From Clostridiaceae bacterium AF10-41 (GTDB lineage: Bacteria; Bacillota; Clostridia; Clostridiales; Clostridiaceae), in contig JAQCTH010000036.1 in assembly GCA_027686065.1 (NCBI GenBank), positions 1 through 13,820 of the forward strand: a stretch of DNA of 13,820 nucleotides, read 5' to 3'. Below are positions 1 to 7,324 of this stretch, one piece after another. Made by a program: the position numbers and the translations under genes. The notes under the pieces are model-generated. The model did not search any database. It saw nothing but the letters and a program-made list of their open reading frames with translations, and had not been told where the DNA came from. Positions within the stretch are counted from its first letter, which is position 1; each line of letters starts with the position of its first letter.

Positions 1-38
1 TGAACGTATCCACATACTGTACAAACAAATTTCTTCAT
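1..38 (-). CDS. Rubredoxin-like protein, N-terminus only (cut by window edge)
   Basis: Twelve complete codons are visible and read MKKFVCTVCGYV before the window ends. The CxxCG motif at residues 6-10 is the first iron-binding knuckle of a rubredoxin fold. A good ribosome binding site, AGGAGG at 49-54, lies ten bases before the ATG, which supports this start. The rest is outside the window, so I cannot tell whether this is a stand-alone rubredoxin, a reverse-type rubrerythrin with an N-terminal rubredoxin domain, or another rubredoxin fusion. In clostridia such proteins take part in electron transfer or peroxide detoxification. That role is inferred from the family. The gene has its own strong promoter carrying a palindromic candidate operator. 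Confidence 0.7.
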   Translation of the reverse strand, partial: MKKFVCTVCGYV

Positions 39-114
39 AATTTAAACTCCTCCTAATTTTCACATTATTTTATAATAAATTTATTTTCTAAATCATTTTA
101 TATTATCTTGATGT

Positions 115-134
115 TTATTATTATATAATAATAA
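115..134. promoter_or_regulatory. Perfect 20-bp palindrome over the -10 box, candidate PerR-type operator
   Basis: The half-site TTATTATTAT is followed directly by its exact reverse complement ATAATAATAA. The palindrome covers the whole -10 box of the rubredoxin-like gene, so a bound protein would block RNA polymerase. PerR boxes are AT-only palindromes of related appearance, and clostridial rubrerythrins are known PerR targets. The assignment to PerR is inference. Any all-AT stretch in this genome has a raised chance of forming a palindrome. Confidence 0.4.
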
Positions 135-148
135 TTATCCATTGTAAA
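120..148 (-). promoter_or_regulatory. Sigma-A-type promoter of the rubredoxin-like gene
   Basis: On the minus strand the -35 box TTTACA (143-148) is followed by a 17-base spacer and a perfect -10 box TATAAT (120-125). This predicts a transcript start near 113 and a leader of about 75 bases before the ATG at 38. Spacing and sequence are close to ideal for a low-GC Firmicute housekeeping promoter. Confidence 0.7.
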
Positions 149-262
149 TATTAAAATTACTTTTTTAATATTTTTCAAAAAAACTTTTTTATAATTATTA
201 CTTTCATTTTAAATTCTTAAATATATTGATAAATTATCATTAATATAGTTTTTCAATATAAA

Positions 263-294
263 AACTCCTTAAAGGAAAATTCCAATAAGGAGTT
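263..294 (-). terminator. Intrinsic terminator of the siderophore importer operon
   Basis: A 9-bp stem pairs AACTCCTTA (263-271) with TAAGGAGTT (286-294). Inside it, GGAA (274-277) and TTCC (280-283) can extend the helix. On the minus strand the hairpin runs into TTTTTATATT. It starts 14 bases beyond the stop codon of the binding-protein gene, as expected for the operon's end. Confidence 0.85.
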
Positions 295-307
295 CTTAAT
301 TCAAATT

Positions 308-1261
308 CTATTTTATTCCCAATGCTGCTTCAACATCAGAAATAATAGTATCTATAGCCATTATTCCACTTCCACCAACATACCAAGCCTGTGGATTTAC
401 ATATACTATGTGTCCTTCTTTATAAGCTTTTGTTGTCTTTACTAATTCATTTTCTACAGATTCTTTTACCGATGCTTGAATTCCAGTTATTGCACCTCTA
501 TCTAAAACAAATAAGTAATCTGGATTCTTTTCTTTTAAGTATTCAAATGAAATGTTTTGTCCATGATTTGAAGCCTCTATTTGTGTATCAGCTGGAGTAA
601 ATCCAAACTTACTATAAACCATATCATATCTTGATCCTGTACCATATACAGATAACGACCCTTCATTGAACATTGTCATTAAAGCTGTTAAATTCTTTTC
701 TTTAACTTTAGTACTTACTACTTCTAATCTCTTATTTATATTTTCTAATTCAGCTTTAATACCTTCTTCTTTATTAAATATTTTACCTAATACCTTAGAA
801 TTATTTTCTGCTGAAGCAAATATGTCACTGTTAGCTGTACCTAAATATAATACTGGAGCAATTTTCTTTAAGTCTTCATAATAAGACTCCTGTCTTCCTT
901 CTATTATAATTAAGTCTGGTGCAACTTCATTGATTTTTTCTAAATTAAATTCTTTTAATGAACCTAAGTCTATATATTTATTATCTTTATATTTATCTAA
1001 ATATGCAGGAAGGGAACCTTTTGGTAACGCTACTGGTTCAACATTTAACTTAGTCATTATATCTAATGAACCATAATCTAAAACTACAACATTTTTAGGA
1101 TTAACAGGCACTTCTACTTCACCCCTTTGATCTGTAACAACTACTGTTTTCTTTTCTTCTTTTGCTGAATCTCCAGTTGATTTCTCTCCTGAAGTACAAC
1201 CTACTACTCCTACTAATAATAACATAACCATACCTAATACGGTTGTAAGTCTCTTTTTCAT
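308..1261 (-). CDS. yclQ: Siderophore-binding lipoprotein, YclQ/FatB/CeuE type
   Basis: This is the substrate-binding lipoprotein of an iron-siderophore ABC importer, anchored on the outer face of the membrane. Starting at the second ATG gives 317 residues. That start is preferred because GGAGGT lies seven bases upstream, inside the codons of a longer frame that begins at 1276. Residues 1-21 are a basic, hydrophobic lipoprotein signal, with lipidated Cys22 in the lipobox VVGC. NPKNVVVLDYGSLD (about 54-67), PDLIIIEGRQ (115-124) and DYLFVLDRG (248-256) closely resemble B. subtilis YclQ as I remember it. YclQ binds petrobactin-type mixed catecholate-carboxylate siderophores. Family membership is secure, but the actual ligand is inferred. 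It is the last gene of the operon, 56 bases after the ATPase, and is followed by a terminator. Confidence 0.9.
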   Translation of the reverse strand: MKKRLTTVLGMVMLLLVGVVGCTSGEKSTGDSAKEEKKTVVVTDQRGEVEVPVNPKNVVVLDYGSLDIMTKLNVEPVALPKGSLPAYLDKYKDNKYIDLGSLKEFNLEKINEVAPDLIIIEGRQESYYEDLKKIAPVLYLGTANSDIFASAENNSKVLGKIFNKEEGIKAELENINKRLEVVSTKVKEKNLTALMTMFNEGSLSVYGTGSRYDMVYSKFGFTPADTQIEASNHGQNISFEYLKEKNPDYLFVLDRGAITGIQASVKESVENELVKTTKAYKEGHIVYVNPQAWYVGGSGIMAIDTIISDVEAALGIK

Positions 1262-1317
1262 TAAATTTACCTCCATTTTTTTGTTTTATATAAATTTTAT
1301 TTTATACTTTAATTTTT

Positions 1318-2073
1318 TTAGAAATATATACATATCTTTTGATTATTTACTTCTCTAATATTGAAGCTCATATCATAAAGACAACTTAAACTATCCTCTG
1401 TTATCATTTCTTCTGTTATCCTATGATTTACTAATTTTCCATCTTTTAATGCTACTATTGTATCTGAATAACAAGATGCAAAATTTATATCATGAATAAC
1501 TATTATTATAGTTTTTCCTAAATCATTAACCATTTCTCTTAAAAGTCTCATCATTTCAGCTGAATGTTTCATATCTAAATTATTTAGTGGCTCATCTAAA
1601 AGTATATACTCTGTATCTTGAGCAATTATCATTGCAATATATGCCCTTTGTTTTTGCCCACCACTTAATTCATCAAGATACTTATCCTCAATATCTGTAA
1701 GCTTCATATAATTTAAGGCTTCATCAATAATTTTTTCATCATCTTCTTTTAATTTCCCTTCACAATATGGAAATCTTCCAAATGAAACAAGCTCCCTAAT
1801 AGTTAGCCTTATATTTAAGTTATTACTTTGCTTTAATATTGATAATTTTTTTGATAACTCCTTAGAGTCCCAGGCTTTTATTTCTTTGCCATCTATAAAA
1901 ATTTCTCCTGAATCAGAACTCATAAGTCTAGATATTATAGACAAAACTGTACTTTTACCTGCACCATTTGGCCCTATAAAAGAAGTTATTTTACCTTCTT
2001 CTATTTTAAAGGAAACATCCTCTAGAACTTTTTTATTTCCATAACTCTTACTAATATTTTTTACTTCTATCAT
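1318..2073 (-). CDS. yclP: Siderophore ABC importer ATPase, YclP type
   Basis: This is the cytosolic ATPase that powers iron-siderophore uptake through the two permeases encoded upstream. The 251 residues carry all core ABC motifs: Walker A GPNGAGKST (34-42), Q-loop Gln82, signature LSGGQ (136-140), Walker B ILLDEP (157-162), D-loop NNLD (164-167) and switch His194. Length and motif spacing match the FepC/YclP group. The ATG overlaps the stop of the preceding permease gene in an ATGA, so the two are probably translationally coupled. A ribosome binding site, AGGGAGAG, precedes the start by six bases. The gene lies third in the permease, permease, ATPase, binding-protein order, which is that of B. 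subtilis yclNOPQ. Confidence 0.92.
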   Translation of the reverse strand: MIEVKNISKSYGNKKVLEDVSFKIEEGKITSFIGPNGAGKSTVLSIISRLMSSDSGEIFIDGKEIKAWDSKELSKKLSILKQSNNLNIRLTIRELVSFGRFPYCEGKLKEDDEKIIDEALNYMKLTDIEDKYLDELSGGQKQRAYIAMIIAQDTEYILLDEPLNNLDMKHSAEMMRLLREMVNDLGKTIIIVIHDINFASCYSDTIVALKDGKLVNHRITEEMITEDSLSCLYDMSFNIREVNNQKICIYF

Positions 2074-3023
2074 AGTTTACTCTCCCTTAATAATAGATTT
2101 ATAAAGTAAATTCCTCCAATGAAGTTAATTATTATACTTATGGTCGTATTAAAATTAAAAACTCTCTCAACAAAGAATTGACCACCGACTAAAGCTATTA
2201 TACTTATAAGTGTTCCAACTATAAAAAGCACTGAATGTTTGTAAGTTTTAGTTATTTCATAGGTCAAATTAACAACTATTATTCCTAAGAATGTTATTGG
2301 ACCAACTAATGCTGTTGATAGTGAAACAAGTATCGCAACAAATATTAATATCCTTTTGCTAAATTTATCATAATCAATTCCTAAGTTTATAGCTTGCTCT
2401 CTTCCTAATGACATTGCATCTAGCTTATTAAAATCTTTGTATAAAATAATTGCCATTATTATTAATATCACAACTGAAATAAATATTATTTTAGTATTTA
2501 CTAAACTAAATGAAGCAAATAATTTTGTTTGAAGTGCATCAAATTCATTAGGGTCTATTAATACCTGCATGAAAGATGACAAACTTCTAAATAATGTCCC
2601 AACAACAGTTCCTACCAATAATAAGAAGAATATATTATTTTTCCCACTTTTAAGAACTACTTTAAATAATATCATTGCTAAAATTACCATTAAGGTACCT
2701 GAAGCTAAAAAATTCACTGTTTTATTAACCATGAAAATTGATGTAGATCCAAATACAAATACTACTACAGTTTGTACTAAATTATATAAAGAATCTAAAC
2801 CTATAATACTTGGTGTTATAATTCTATTATTTGTTATTGTTTGGAATAATAATGAGGCTACTGAAATAGTTCCTCCAGCTATTAAAATTCCTAAAACCTT
2901 TGGAATTCTAAGAGATAAATTGAATCTATAATTTCTTGCATTTAACCCCCACACTACAAATAATATTAAAAAGACTGCTGCAATTATTGACATTATAATT
3001 ATTTGTTTTTTATTCTTTTTCAT
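2070..3023 (-). CDS. yclO: Siderophore ABC importer permease 2, YclO/FatC type
   Basis: This is a FecCD-family integral membrane permease of 317 residues, expected to form a heterodimer with the product of the next upstream gene. It is hydrophobic throughout, with about nine or ten predicted membrane segments. RIPK (39-42) is the family's usual RxPR-type motif. The stretch TNNRIITPSIIGLDSL (64-79) is close to my memory of B. subtilis YclO. The AGGAGG ribosome binding site lies inside the final Arg-Arg codons of the upstream gene, eight bases before the ATG. The stop of one gene and start of the next overlap by one base (TAATG). The downstream end overlaps the ATPase start by four bases. Confidence 0.9.
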   Translation of the reverse strand: MKKNKKQIIIMSIIAAVFLILFVVWGLNARNYRFNLSLRIPKVLGILIAGGTISVASLLFQTITNNRIITPSIIGLDSLYNLVQTVVVFVFGSTSIFMVNKTVNFLASGTLMVILAMILFKVVLKSGKNNIFFLLLVGTVVGTLFRSLSSFMQVLIDPNEFDALQTKLFASFSLVNTKIIFISVVILIIMAIILYKDFNKLDAMSLGREQAINLGIDYDKFSKRILIFVAILVSLSTALVGPITFLGIIVVNLTYEITKTYKHSVLFIVGTLISIIALVGGQFFVERVFNFNTTISIIINFIGGIYFINLLLRESKL

Positions 3024-3958
3024 TATTTATTCCTCCTAAATATTAAATAAAGGAATATTACAGCTCCAATAACTCCTACAGTTAAATCTATAGGTACTTC
3101 ATATGGTGCAATTATCAATCTACTTATAATGTCACAAGCCAATACAAAACTTCCTCCTAGTAAAGCAACAATTGGCATATTAGTTTTAAGATTGTCCCCT
3201 TTCCATATAGAAACTATATTGGGTATTATCAATCCTACGAAGGGTATACTACCTACAGTTATTACTACTAATGATGAAATTAAAGCAACTATTATAACGC
3301 CAATATTAGTAACTCTTTTATAATTTAATCCAAGACTTACTGACATCTCTTCTCCCATGCCTGCTAGAGTAAATTTATGTACGTATGAAAAGGCTATTAT
3401 TATCAATGGTATACTTAAATATAGCATTTCATAGTTTCCTTTTAATACAGTTGAAAAACTTCCTTGTAAGAAAGCCCCCATGCTTTGTGTTAAGTTATAC
3501 TTATACGCAAAGAAATCTGTTATTGAGCCTATTACATTACCTAGCATAATACCAACGAGTGGTATAAAAATTACATTCTTTATCTTTATCTTCTTTAATA
3601 TAGTCATAAACATAACAGTTCCAGCTACCGAAAATACAAAAGATAAAATCATCTTTTGAAATATATTATCTGATGAAAATATTATTATAGAAAATAGAAC
3701 TCCAAGCTTAGCAGAATCAACTGTGGCTGCTGTTGTTGGCGAAATAAATTTATTATTACTAATTTGTTGCATTATTACACCACTTATACTCATCCCCACC
3801 CCCGCAACTAATATACTAATCAAACGAGGTAATCTACTTATCATAAGAACCTCTATTTCTTCGGTTCCCAGGCTAATTATATTTATATCTGATACTCCAA
3901 TAAATATAGATATTACTGATAGAATAAATGTAATAATCAATAATGATTTTTTAGTCAT
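3023..3958 (-). CDS. yclN: Siderophore ABC importer permease 1, YclN/FatD type
   Basis: This is the first gene of the siderophore importer operon and encodes a 311-residue FecCD-family membrane permease. The conserved RLPR (42-45), SGVIMQQISNN (59-69) and SPTTAATVDSAKLG (73-86) match the YclN branch. A late motif, FVGLIIPNIV, corresponds to the family's segment that contacts the ATPase. Multiple hydrophobic helices run the length of the protein. A purine-rich ribosome binding site (3961-3970) precedes the ATG at 3958. Transcription is predicted from the promoter at 4002-4031, which carries two Fur-like boxes, so the operon should be induced by iron starvation. Substrate choice lies with the binding protein, not with this subunit. 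Confidence 0.9.
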   Translation of the reverse strand: MTKKSLLIITFILSVISIFIGVSDINIISLGTEEIEVLMISRLPRLISILVAGVGMSISGVIMQQISNNKFISPTTAATVDSAKLGVLFSIIIFSSDNIFQKMILSFVFSVAGTVMFMTILKKIKIKNVIFIPLVGIMLGNVIGSITDFFAYKYNLTQSMGAFLQGSFSTVLKGNYEMLYLSIPLIIIAFSYVHKFTLAGMGEEMSVSLGLNYKRVTNIGVIIVALISSLVVITVGSIPFVGLIIPNIVSIWKGDNLKTNMPIVALLGGSFVLACDIISRLIIAPYEVPIDLTVGVIGAVIFLYLIFRRNK

Positions 3959-3976
3959 TTCCTCACTCCCAGCATT

Positions 3977-3991
3977 TGATAATCTGTATCA
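3977..3991. promoter_or_regulatory. Fur-like box 2, just downstream of the predicted transcript start
   Basis: The + strand sequence TGATAATCTGTATCA is a second 7-1-7 inverted repeat of Fur-box type. Its centre lies 33 bp from the centre of box 1, about three helical turns. Two repressor dimers could therefore sit on the same face of the DNA. Confidence 0.65.
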
Positions 3992-4001
3992 ATTGATTTT
4001 T

Positions 4002-4031
4002 ATTATAGTTGATATAGATTATCATTGTCAA
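4002..4031 (-). promoter_or_regulatory. Consensus sigma-A promoter of the siderophore importer operon
   Basis: On the minus strand the -35 box is a perfect TTGACA (4026-4031) and the -10 box a perfect TATAAT (4002-4007), separated by 18 bases. Transcription should start near 3995, giving a leader of about 37 bases before the first permease ATG. A consensus promoter of this strength needs repression, which the two overlapping Fur-like boxes would supply. Confidence 0.85.
4010..4024. promoter_or_regulatory. Fur-like box 1, inside the promoter spacer
   Basis: Read on the minus strand, the 15 bases TGATAATCTATATCA form a 7-1-7 inverted repeat. They differ only slightly from the classical TGATAAT-N-ATTATCA Fur box. 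The site fills most of the spacer between the -35 and -10 boxes, so a bound repressor would exclude RNA polymerase. The Fur family is inferred from the motif and from the operon's iron-uptake function. Confidence 0.7.
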
Positions 4032-4167
4032 TATATTTTGGGTAATTTATCTATACTTTTATAAATTACGTAACTATTGTTATATTTAAGAAAAAAGGAT
4101 ATTATTATTAAATAAAGAAATTTAATTCTTTTTATATTTATAACTAGAAGATTTTCAGTATTTAAAA

Positions 4168-4206
4168 ATGCGGCATGAACTATATTTAATATAGCTCATA
4201 CCGCAT
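4168..4206 (-). terminator. Long intrinsic terminator of the PAP2 gene
   Basis: Two 18-base arms (4168-4185 and 4189-4206) pair at all but two positions, which are G-U or mismatch type depending on strand. The loop is only three bases. The GC-rich base of the stem (ATGCGG/CCGCAT) stands out from the surrounding AT sequence. On the minus strand a short T-run (TTTTT) follows. The hairpin lies about 55 bases beyond the PAP2 stop codon. The region between it and the siderophore promoter (4045-4167) is plain AT-rich sequence with no feature I can support. Confidence 0.75.
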
Positions 4207-4261
4207 AACATTTCCTTATTATCAGCTTGTTAAAGTTAAATTTAGGAAAAATTTATCTAAA

Positions 4262-4969
4262 TCAATTTATTGGTATATCATTTTTGTTCTTTATCTTATC
4301 AACTAGTTTATATGGTAATAATAAAATACTATCTAGATGCTTGTCCTCTATTTTTTTAGATATACTAATTACAACTTCTGCCAATACTATAGCTGCTACT
4401 CCATCTAAAATAAAATGTTGCTTTACGAATAATGTTGAAATAATTATTAGTACACCTACTAATTGTGTATAGTAAAACCATGCCTTTTTTTCATTTCTCT
4501 TTGTATATCTCATAACTATATAGGTATTTAATACATGTATAGATGGAAAACAGTTAAATGGCTTGTCATTTTCATAAATAATATTAACTAGTTTATCTGA
4601 TATACTATTATTTATTATTGTTGGTCTTACTATCTCAACTGGAAATAAATAATAAATAAAATAACATACACACATACCCATATATACTGTAAATAAAGCC
4701 CTTATATATTTTCTACGATCTTTTAATAAAATAAATATTAGTCCTATAAAAATATAAATATACCAATATATATAAGGAAAAATAAACATTGAGATAAATG
4801 GTATTTGTTTATCTAATGTTAAACTAAAATCTTTGCCATTTTTTGCGATTGAGCCAGCTATAACATAGTTTATATTCATTAATGGAAATAATGCAAACCA
4901 TATTAAATCTAGCCATTTCAATTCATTTAAATTATATTTTAATATAATTTTTTTAGATAATTCCTTCAT
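4262..4969 (-). CDS. PAP2-superfamily membrane phosphatase
   Basis: This is a polytopic membrane protein of 235 residues with about six hydrophobic segments. It carries the three-part acid-phosphatase signature of the PAP2 superfamily: Arg115-Pro116, then CFPSIH (140-145) with catalytic His145, then the HxxxD pair His185 and Asp189. The weak first motif and the FPSIH form recall the inositol-phosphotransferase-like (Aur1-type) branch. In bacteria, members dephosphorylate lipid phosphates such as phosphatidate, phosphatidylglycerol phosphate or undecaprenyl pyrophosphate. I cannot choose among these. The start is supported by GGGGAGGAG six bases upstream. The gene stands alone between two terminators, so it is probably not functionally tied to the iron or cobalamin operons. 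No convincing promoter was seen in 4970-5120. Confidence 0.85.
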   Translation of the reverse strand: MKELSKKIILKYNLNELKWLDLIWFALFPLMNINYVIAGSIAKNGKDFSLTLDKQIPFISMFIFPYIYWYIYIFIGLIFILLKDRRKYIRALFTVYMGMCVCYFIYYLFPVEIVRPTIINNSISDKLVNIIYENDKPFNCFPSIHVLNTYIVMRYTKRNEKKAWFYYTQLVGVLIIISTLFVKQHFILDGVAAIVLAEVVISISKKIEDKHLDSILLLPYKLVDKIKNKNDIPIN

Positions 4970-5122
4970 TTTCTACTCCTCCCCATTAGTTTACTGCCTT
5001 AATATAAAATATGTTATTAAATTTAATTTTATCTCTTACTTCTTATCTTACAATAATTAACTTATATTGTGCATTTTAAAAAGTAATATTAAGAATTTTA
5101 TAAGATTTCAAGACAAAATAAA

Positions 5123-5139
5123 AAACTCCATTGGAGTTT
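5123..5139 (-). terminator. Intrinsic terminator closing the btu-cobQ operon
   Basis: A 7-bp stem, AAACTCC (5123-5129) with GGAGTTT (5133-5139), closes a three-base loop. On the minus strand it runs directly into a T-rich tract (TTTTTTATTTT). It lies 26 bases beyond the cobQ stop codon. The opposite side is also T-rich, but no plus-strand gene converges here. Confidence 0.85.
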
Positions 5140-5164
5140 CTTTAATTAACTTATTTTTATTAAT

Positions 5165-6652
5165 TTATATTTTTAATATTTCTTCTACTTTTTCCATATC
5201 TATATTATTTTCTAATATTTTAGAAAGCTCATCAAATTGCTTCATTTTATATTGCTTATAACTTAATTTATCTTGATCTATATCTTCAATTTTATTTACT
5301 TTTACTAAATACTTTATAAATATATTAACAAATTCGCTATTATCAAATATTCCATGAATATAAGTTCCGAAAACTGTAGAGTCCTCATTTGTAGTACCTA
5401 CTATTTCATCATTATTTAATTTAATAAATGGAATTGCACTTTCATCCAAATTACTAATTCCATTATGAATTTCATAACCAACTACTCTTATGTCATTAAA
5501 TTCCGAAATCTTATTAGAGATTATCTTTCCTTCTGACTGTTTAGTTATTTTATCCCTATTAAATATTGTTTTTATATTTAGAAATCCAAATCCAATTTCA
5601 GATGTTGCTTCTCCTTCTATCCCAAGATTATCCTCTATGAGCTTTCCTAACATCTGGTAGCCACCGCATATTCCAAAAATTAATGTTCCCTTGTTTTGCA
5701 ACTTTACTATTTCGTTAAAAATACCATTTTTCTTTATTTCTCTTAAATCCTCTATAGTATTTTTACTTCCTGGTATAATTAATAAATGGGGATTACCTAT
5801 ATCTTTTCTATTGGCCACATATCGTATCGATACTCCATTTAATCTTCCCAAAGCATTGAAATCCGTAAAATTTGACATATATGGGAGTTTTACAACTGCT
5901 ATATCAAGTTTTTTTATCTCCTTATTCTTTAATCTTTCTGTTACACTATCTTCATCTTCTATATCCAATTGAAAGTATGGCATAACTCCTAGTACTGGTA
6001 TTTTTATAATATCTTCTAATTGCCTTATGGCTGGCTTAAATAAATCTATTTTCCCTCTAAATTTATTTATAATTACACCTTTAACACGCCTTCTATCTTC
6101 TTCATCTAAAAGCATTATAGTTCCTACCACTGATGCAAATACTCCACCTCTATCTATATCAGCAACTAATATTACAGGTGAATCACTATCTCTAGCCATT
6201 GACATATTTGCAATATCGCTATCCTTTAAGTTTATCTCCGCACAACTTCCAGACCCTTCAAGTACAATTACGTCATATTCTTTAGAAATCTTATAAAAGG
6301 TTTCTTTAACTATTTCTTTTAATTCCTTATTTAATTCCTTATATTTATATGATTCAATATTACATTTTACTTTCCCATTAACTATAACCTGAGTCGTCAT
6401 ATTTCCACTTGGTTTTAAAAGTACTGGATTCATCCATGCCTTTGGCTCTATTTCACAAGCTTCTGCTTGAACAACTTGTGCCCTTCCCATTTCTAAACCA
6501 TCTTTTGTTACATATGAGTTTAATGAAATATTTAATGCTTTAAAAGGAGCAACTTTTAAAGCTCTATTTTTAAAATACCTACAAAATGCTGCTGCTAATG
6601 TACTTTTTCCAACTGATGAAGCTGTACCCAATAACATTACACTTTTACTCAT
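5165..6652 (-). CDS. cobQ: Cobyric acid synthase (glutamine-dependent amidotransferase)
   Basis: The enzyme amidates carboxylates b, d, e and g of adenosylcobyrinic acid a,c-diamide, using ATP and glutamine, to give adenosylcobyric acid in the cytosol. Starting at the ATG at 6652 gives 495 residues, the usual length. A GTG nine bases further up is less likely because AGTAGGTG is spaced for the ATG. The N-terminal synthetase domain has the P-loop GTASSVGKS (9-17), LLKPSGN (78-84) and [12 protein letters not shown] (161-172). The C-terminal triad-type glutaminase has ICGGYQMLG with nucleophile Cys329, and YIHGIFDN with His433. One oddity is [10 protein letters not shown] (37-46), where the usual family sequence has Gln and Met (FKxQNMxLNS). 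The gene overlaps the preceding PP-loop ATPase gene by eight bases and ends the riboswitch-controlled operon. It is also called cbiP. Confidence 0.95.
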   Translation of the reverse strand: MSKSVMLLGTASSVGKSTLAAAFCRYFKNRALKVAPFKALNISLNSYVTKDGLEMGRAQVVQAEACEIEPKAWMNPVLLKPSGNMTTQVIVNGKVKCNIESYKYKELNKELKEIVKETFYKISKEYDVIVLEGSGSCAEINLKDSDIANMSMARDSDSPVILVADIDRGGVFASVVGTIMLLDEEDRRRVKGVIINKFRGKIDLFKPAIRQLEDIIKIPVLGVMPYFQLDIEDEDSVTERLKNKEIKKLDIAVVKLPYMSNFTDFNALGRLNGVSIRYVANRKDIGNPHLLIIPGSKNTIEDLREIKKNGIFNEIVKLQNKGTLIFGICGGYQMLGKLIEDNLGIEGEATSEIGFGFLNIKTIFNRDKITKQSEGKIISNKISEFNDIRVVGYEIHNGISNLDESAIPFIKLNNDEIVGTTNEDSTVFGTYIHGIFDNSEFVNIFIKYLVKVNKIEDIDQDKLSYKQYKMKQFDELSKILENNIDMEKVEEILKI

Positions 6653-7310
6653 TAATAACACCTACTATATCTAAAAAACCATGAGTTTTATTTGTAATTA
6701 TTCCATTTTCTTTAAATTTTATTGGATATTTAAATAATGGTCCATCAAACACAAAGGTATGATACTCTCCGTTTTCGCCACATGCATCTGAACCTGTTTT
6801 TATTATATCCTTAACTACTTTATGAGTTAATTCTTTTCCTAGAAAGTCAGTTGATAATGCATTTAATCTAACATTTTTAATAACGGTTTTAAACCCAGTA
6901 TCTATGAACTCATAAGTTAATTTTTCCCTATCTTCAAGCCACAATGGAAATATTGCTTCTATTTCAACTTCATTACATCTATCTGTACACCATGTTCTAT
7001 GTGCTTCTAAATCTATATCTCCAAATACACAAGCTTCTACACTTAATTCATTTTTAGCTTTATATAGTGCTTTTTTAAAAGCCTCTGCATACTCATCGCC
7101 CTCACAGTTCACTAGTAAAAGAGGAATATCAAGTGATTTTGACACCTCATTTAATAAATCATTTGGTACTCCATGAAACCATGATCTTAAAACTTTTTTA
7201 TCCACTGTAATAAGTAATGCAACTGGCTTATTGCCTTCTCTTATCATTCTATACAAGGATAATGTACTATCTTTTCCACAGCTATATGACATAACAAAAT
7301 TTTTTCCCAT
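6645..7310 (-). CDS. PP-loop ATP pyrophosphatase, Dph6/MJ0570-like, in a cobalamin operon
   Basis: This 221-residue protein has an N-type ATP pyrophosphatase fold. The PP-loop is SCGKDS (10-15), followed by [12 protein letters not shown] (96-107), FPLW (121-124) and the family hallmark [14 protein letters not shown] (178-191). Eukaryotic and archaeal relatives (Dph6, diphthine-ammonia ligase) adenylate a carboxylate and amidate it with ammonium. Bacteria have no diphthamide, so the substrate must differ. The ATG at 7310 is chosen over one at 7334 because AAGGAGG precedes it by a normal distance, and the gene then begins 15 bases after btuD. It lies between btuD and cobQ under a cobalamin riboswitch, which suggests a role in corrinoid salvage or amidation. 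That role is inference. Automatic labels as diphthine-ammonia ligase would be misleading. Confidence 0.85.
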   Translation of the reverse strand: MGKNFVMSYSCGKDSTLSLYRMIREGNKPVALLITVDKKVLRSWFHGVPNDLLNEVSKSLDIPLLLVNCEGDEYAEAFKKALYKAKNELSVEACVFGDIDLEAHRTWCTDRCNEVEIEAIFPLWLEDREKLTYEFIDTGFKTVIKNVRLNALSTDFLGKELTHKVVKDIIKTGSDACGENGEYHTFVFDGPLFKYPIKFKENGIITNKTHGFLDIVGVINE

Positions 7311-7324
7311 TATAAACTCCTCCT

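Noticed and set aside
391..600. Plus-strand open frames opposite the minus-strand genes, such as this one and those at 666-881, 2569-2931, 3723-4064, 5691-5972 and 11036-11245
   Set aside because: They lie antisense to genes with clear family motifs, lack ribosome binding sites or recognisable domains, and reflect the AT-rich codon use of the opposite strand.
1262..1276. Longer start of the YclQ-like lipoprotein at 1276
   Set aside because: The GGAGGT ribosome binding site lies inside those codons and serves the ATG at 1261, which also gives a normal lipoprotein signal beginning MKKR.
4970..5120. Promoter for the PAP2 gene, for example TTGTAA with TAAAAT 16 bases downstream
   Set aside because: Both boxes are weak and several equally poor matches exist in this AT-rich gap, so none can be supported.
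6645..7310. Diphthine-ammonia ligase as the function of the PP-loop ATPase
   Set aside because: Diphthamide is made on archaeal and eukaryotic EF-2 only, and a cobalamin operon context does not fit that role. Only the fold and chemistry are retained in the call.
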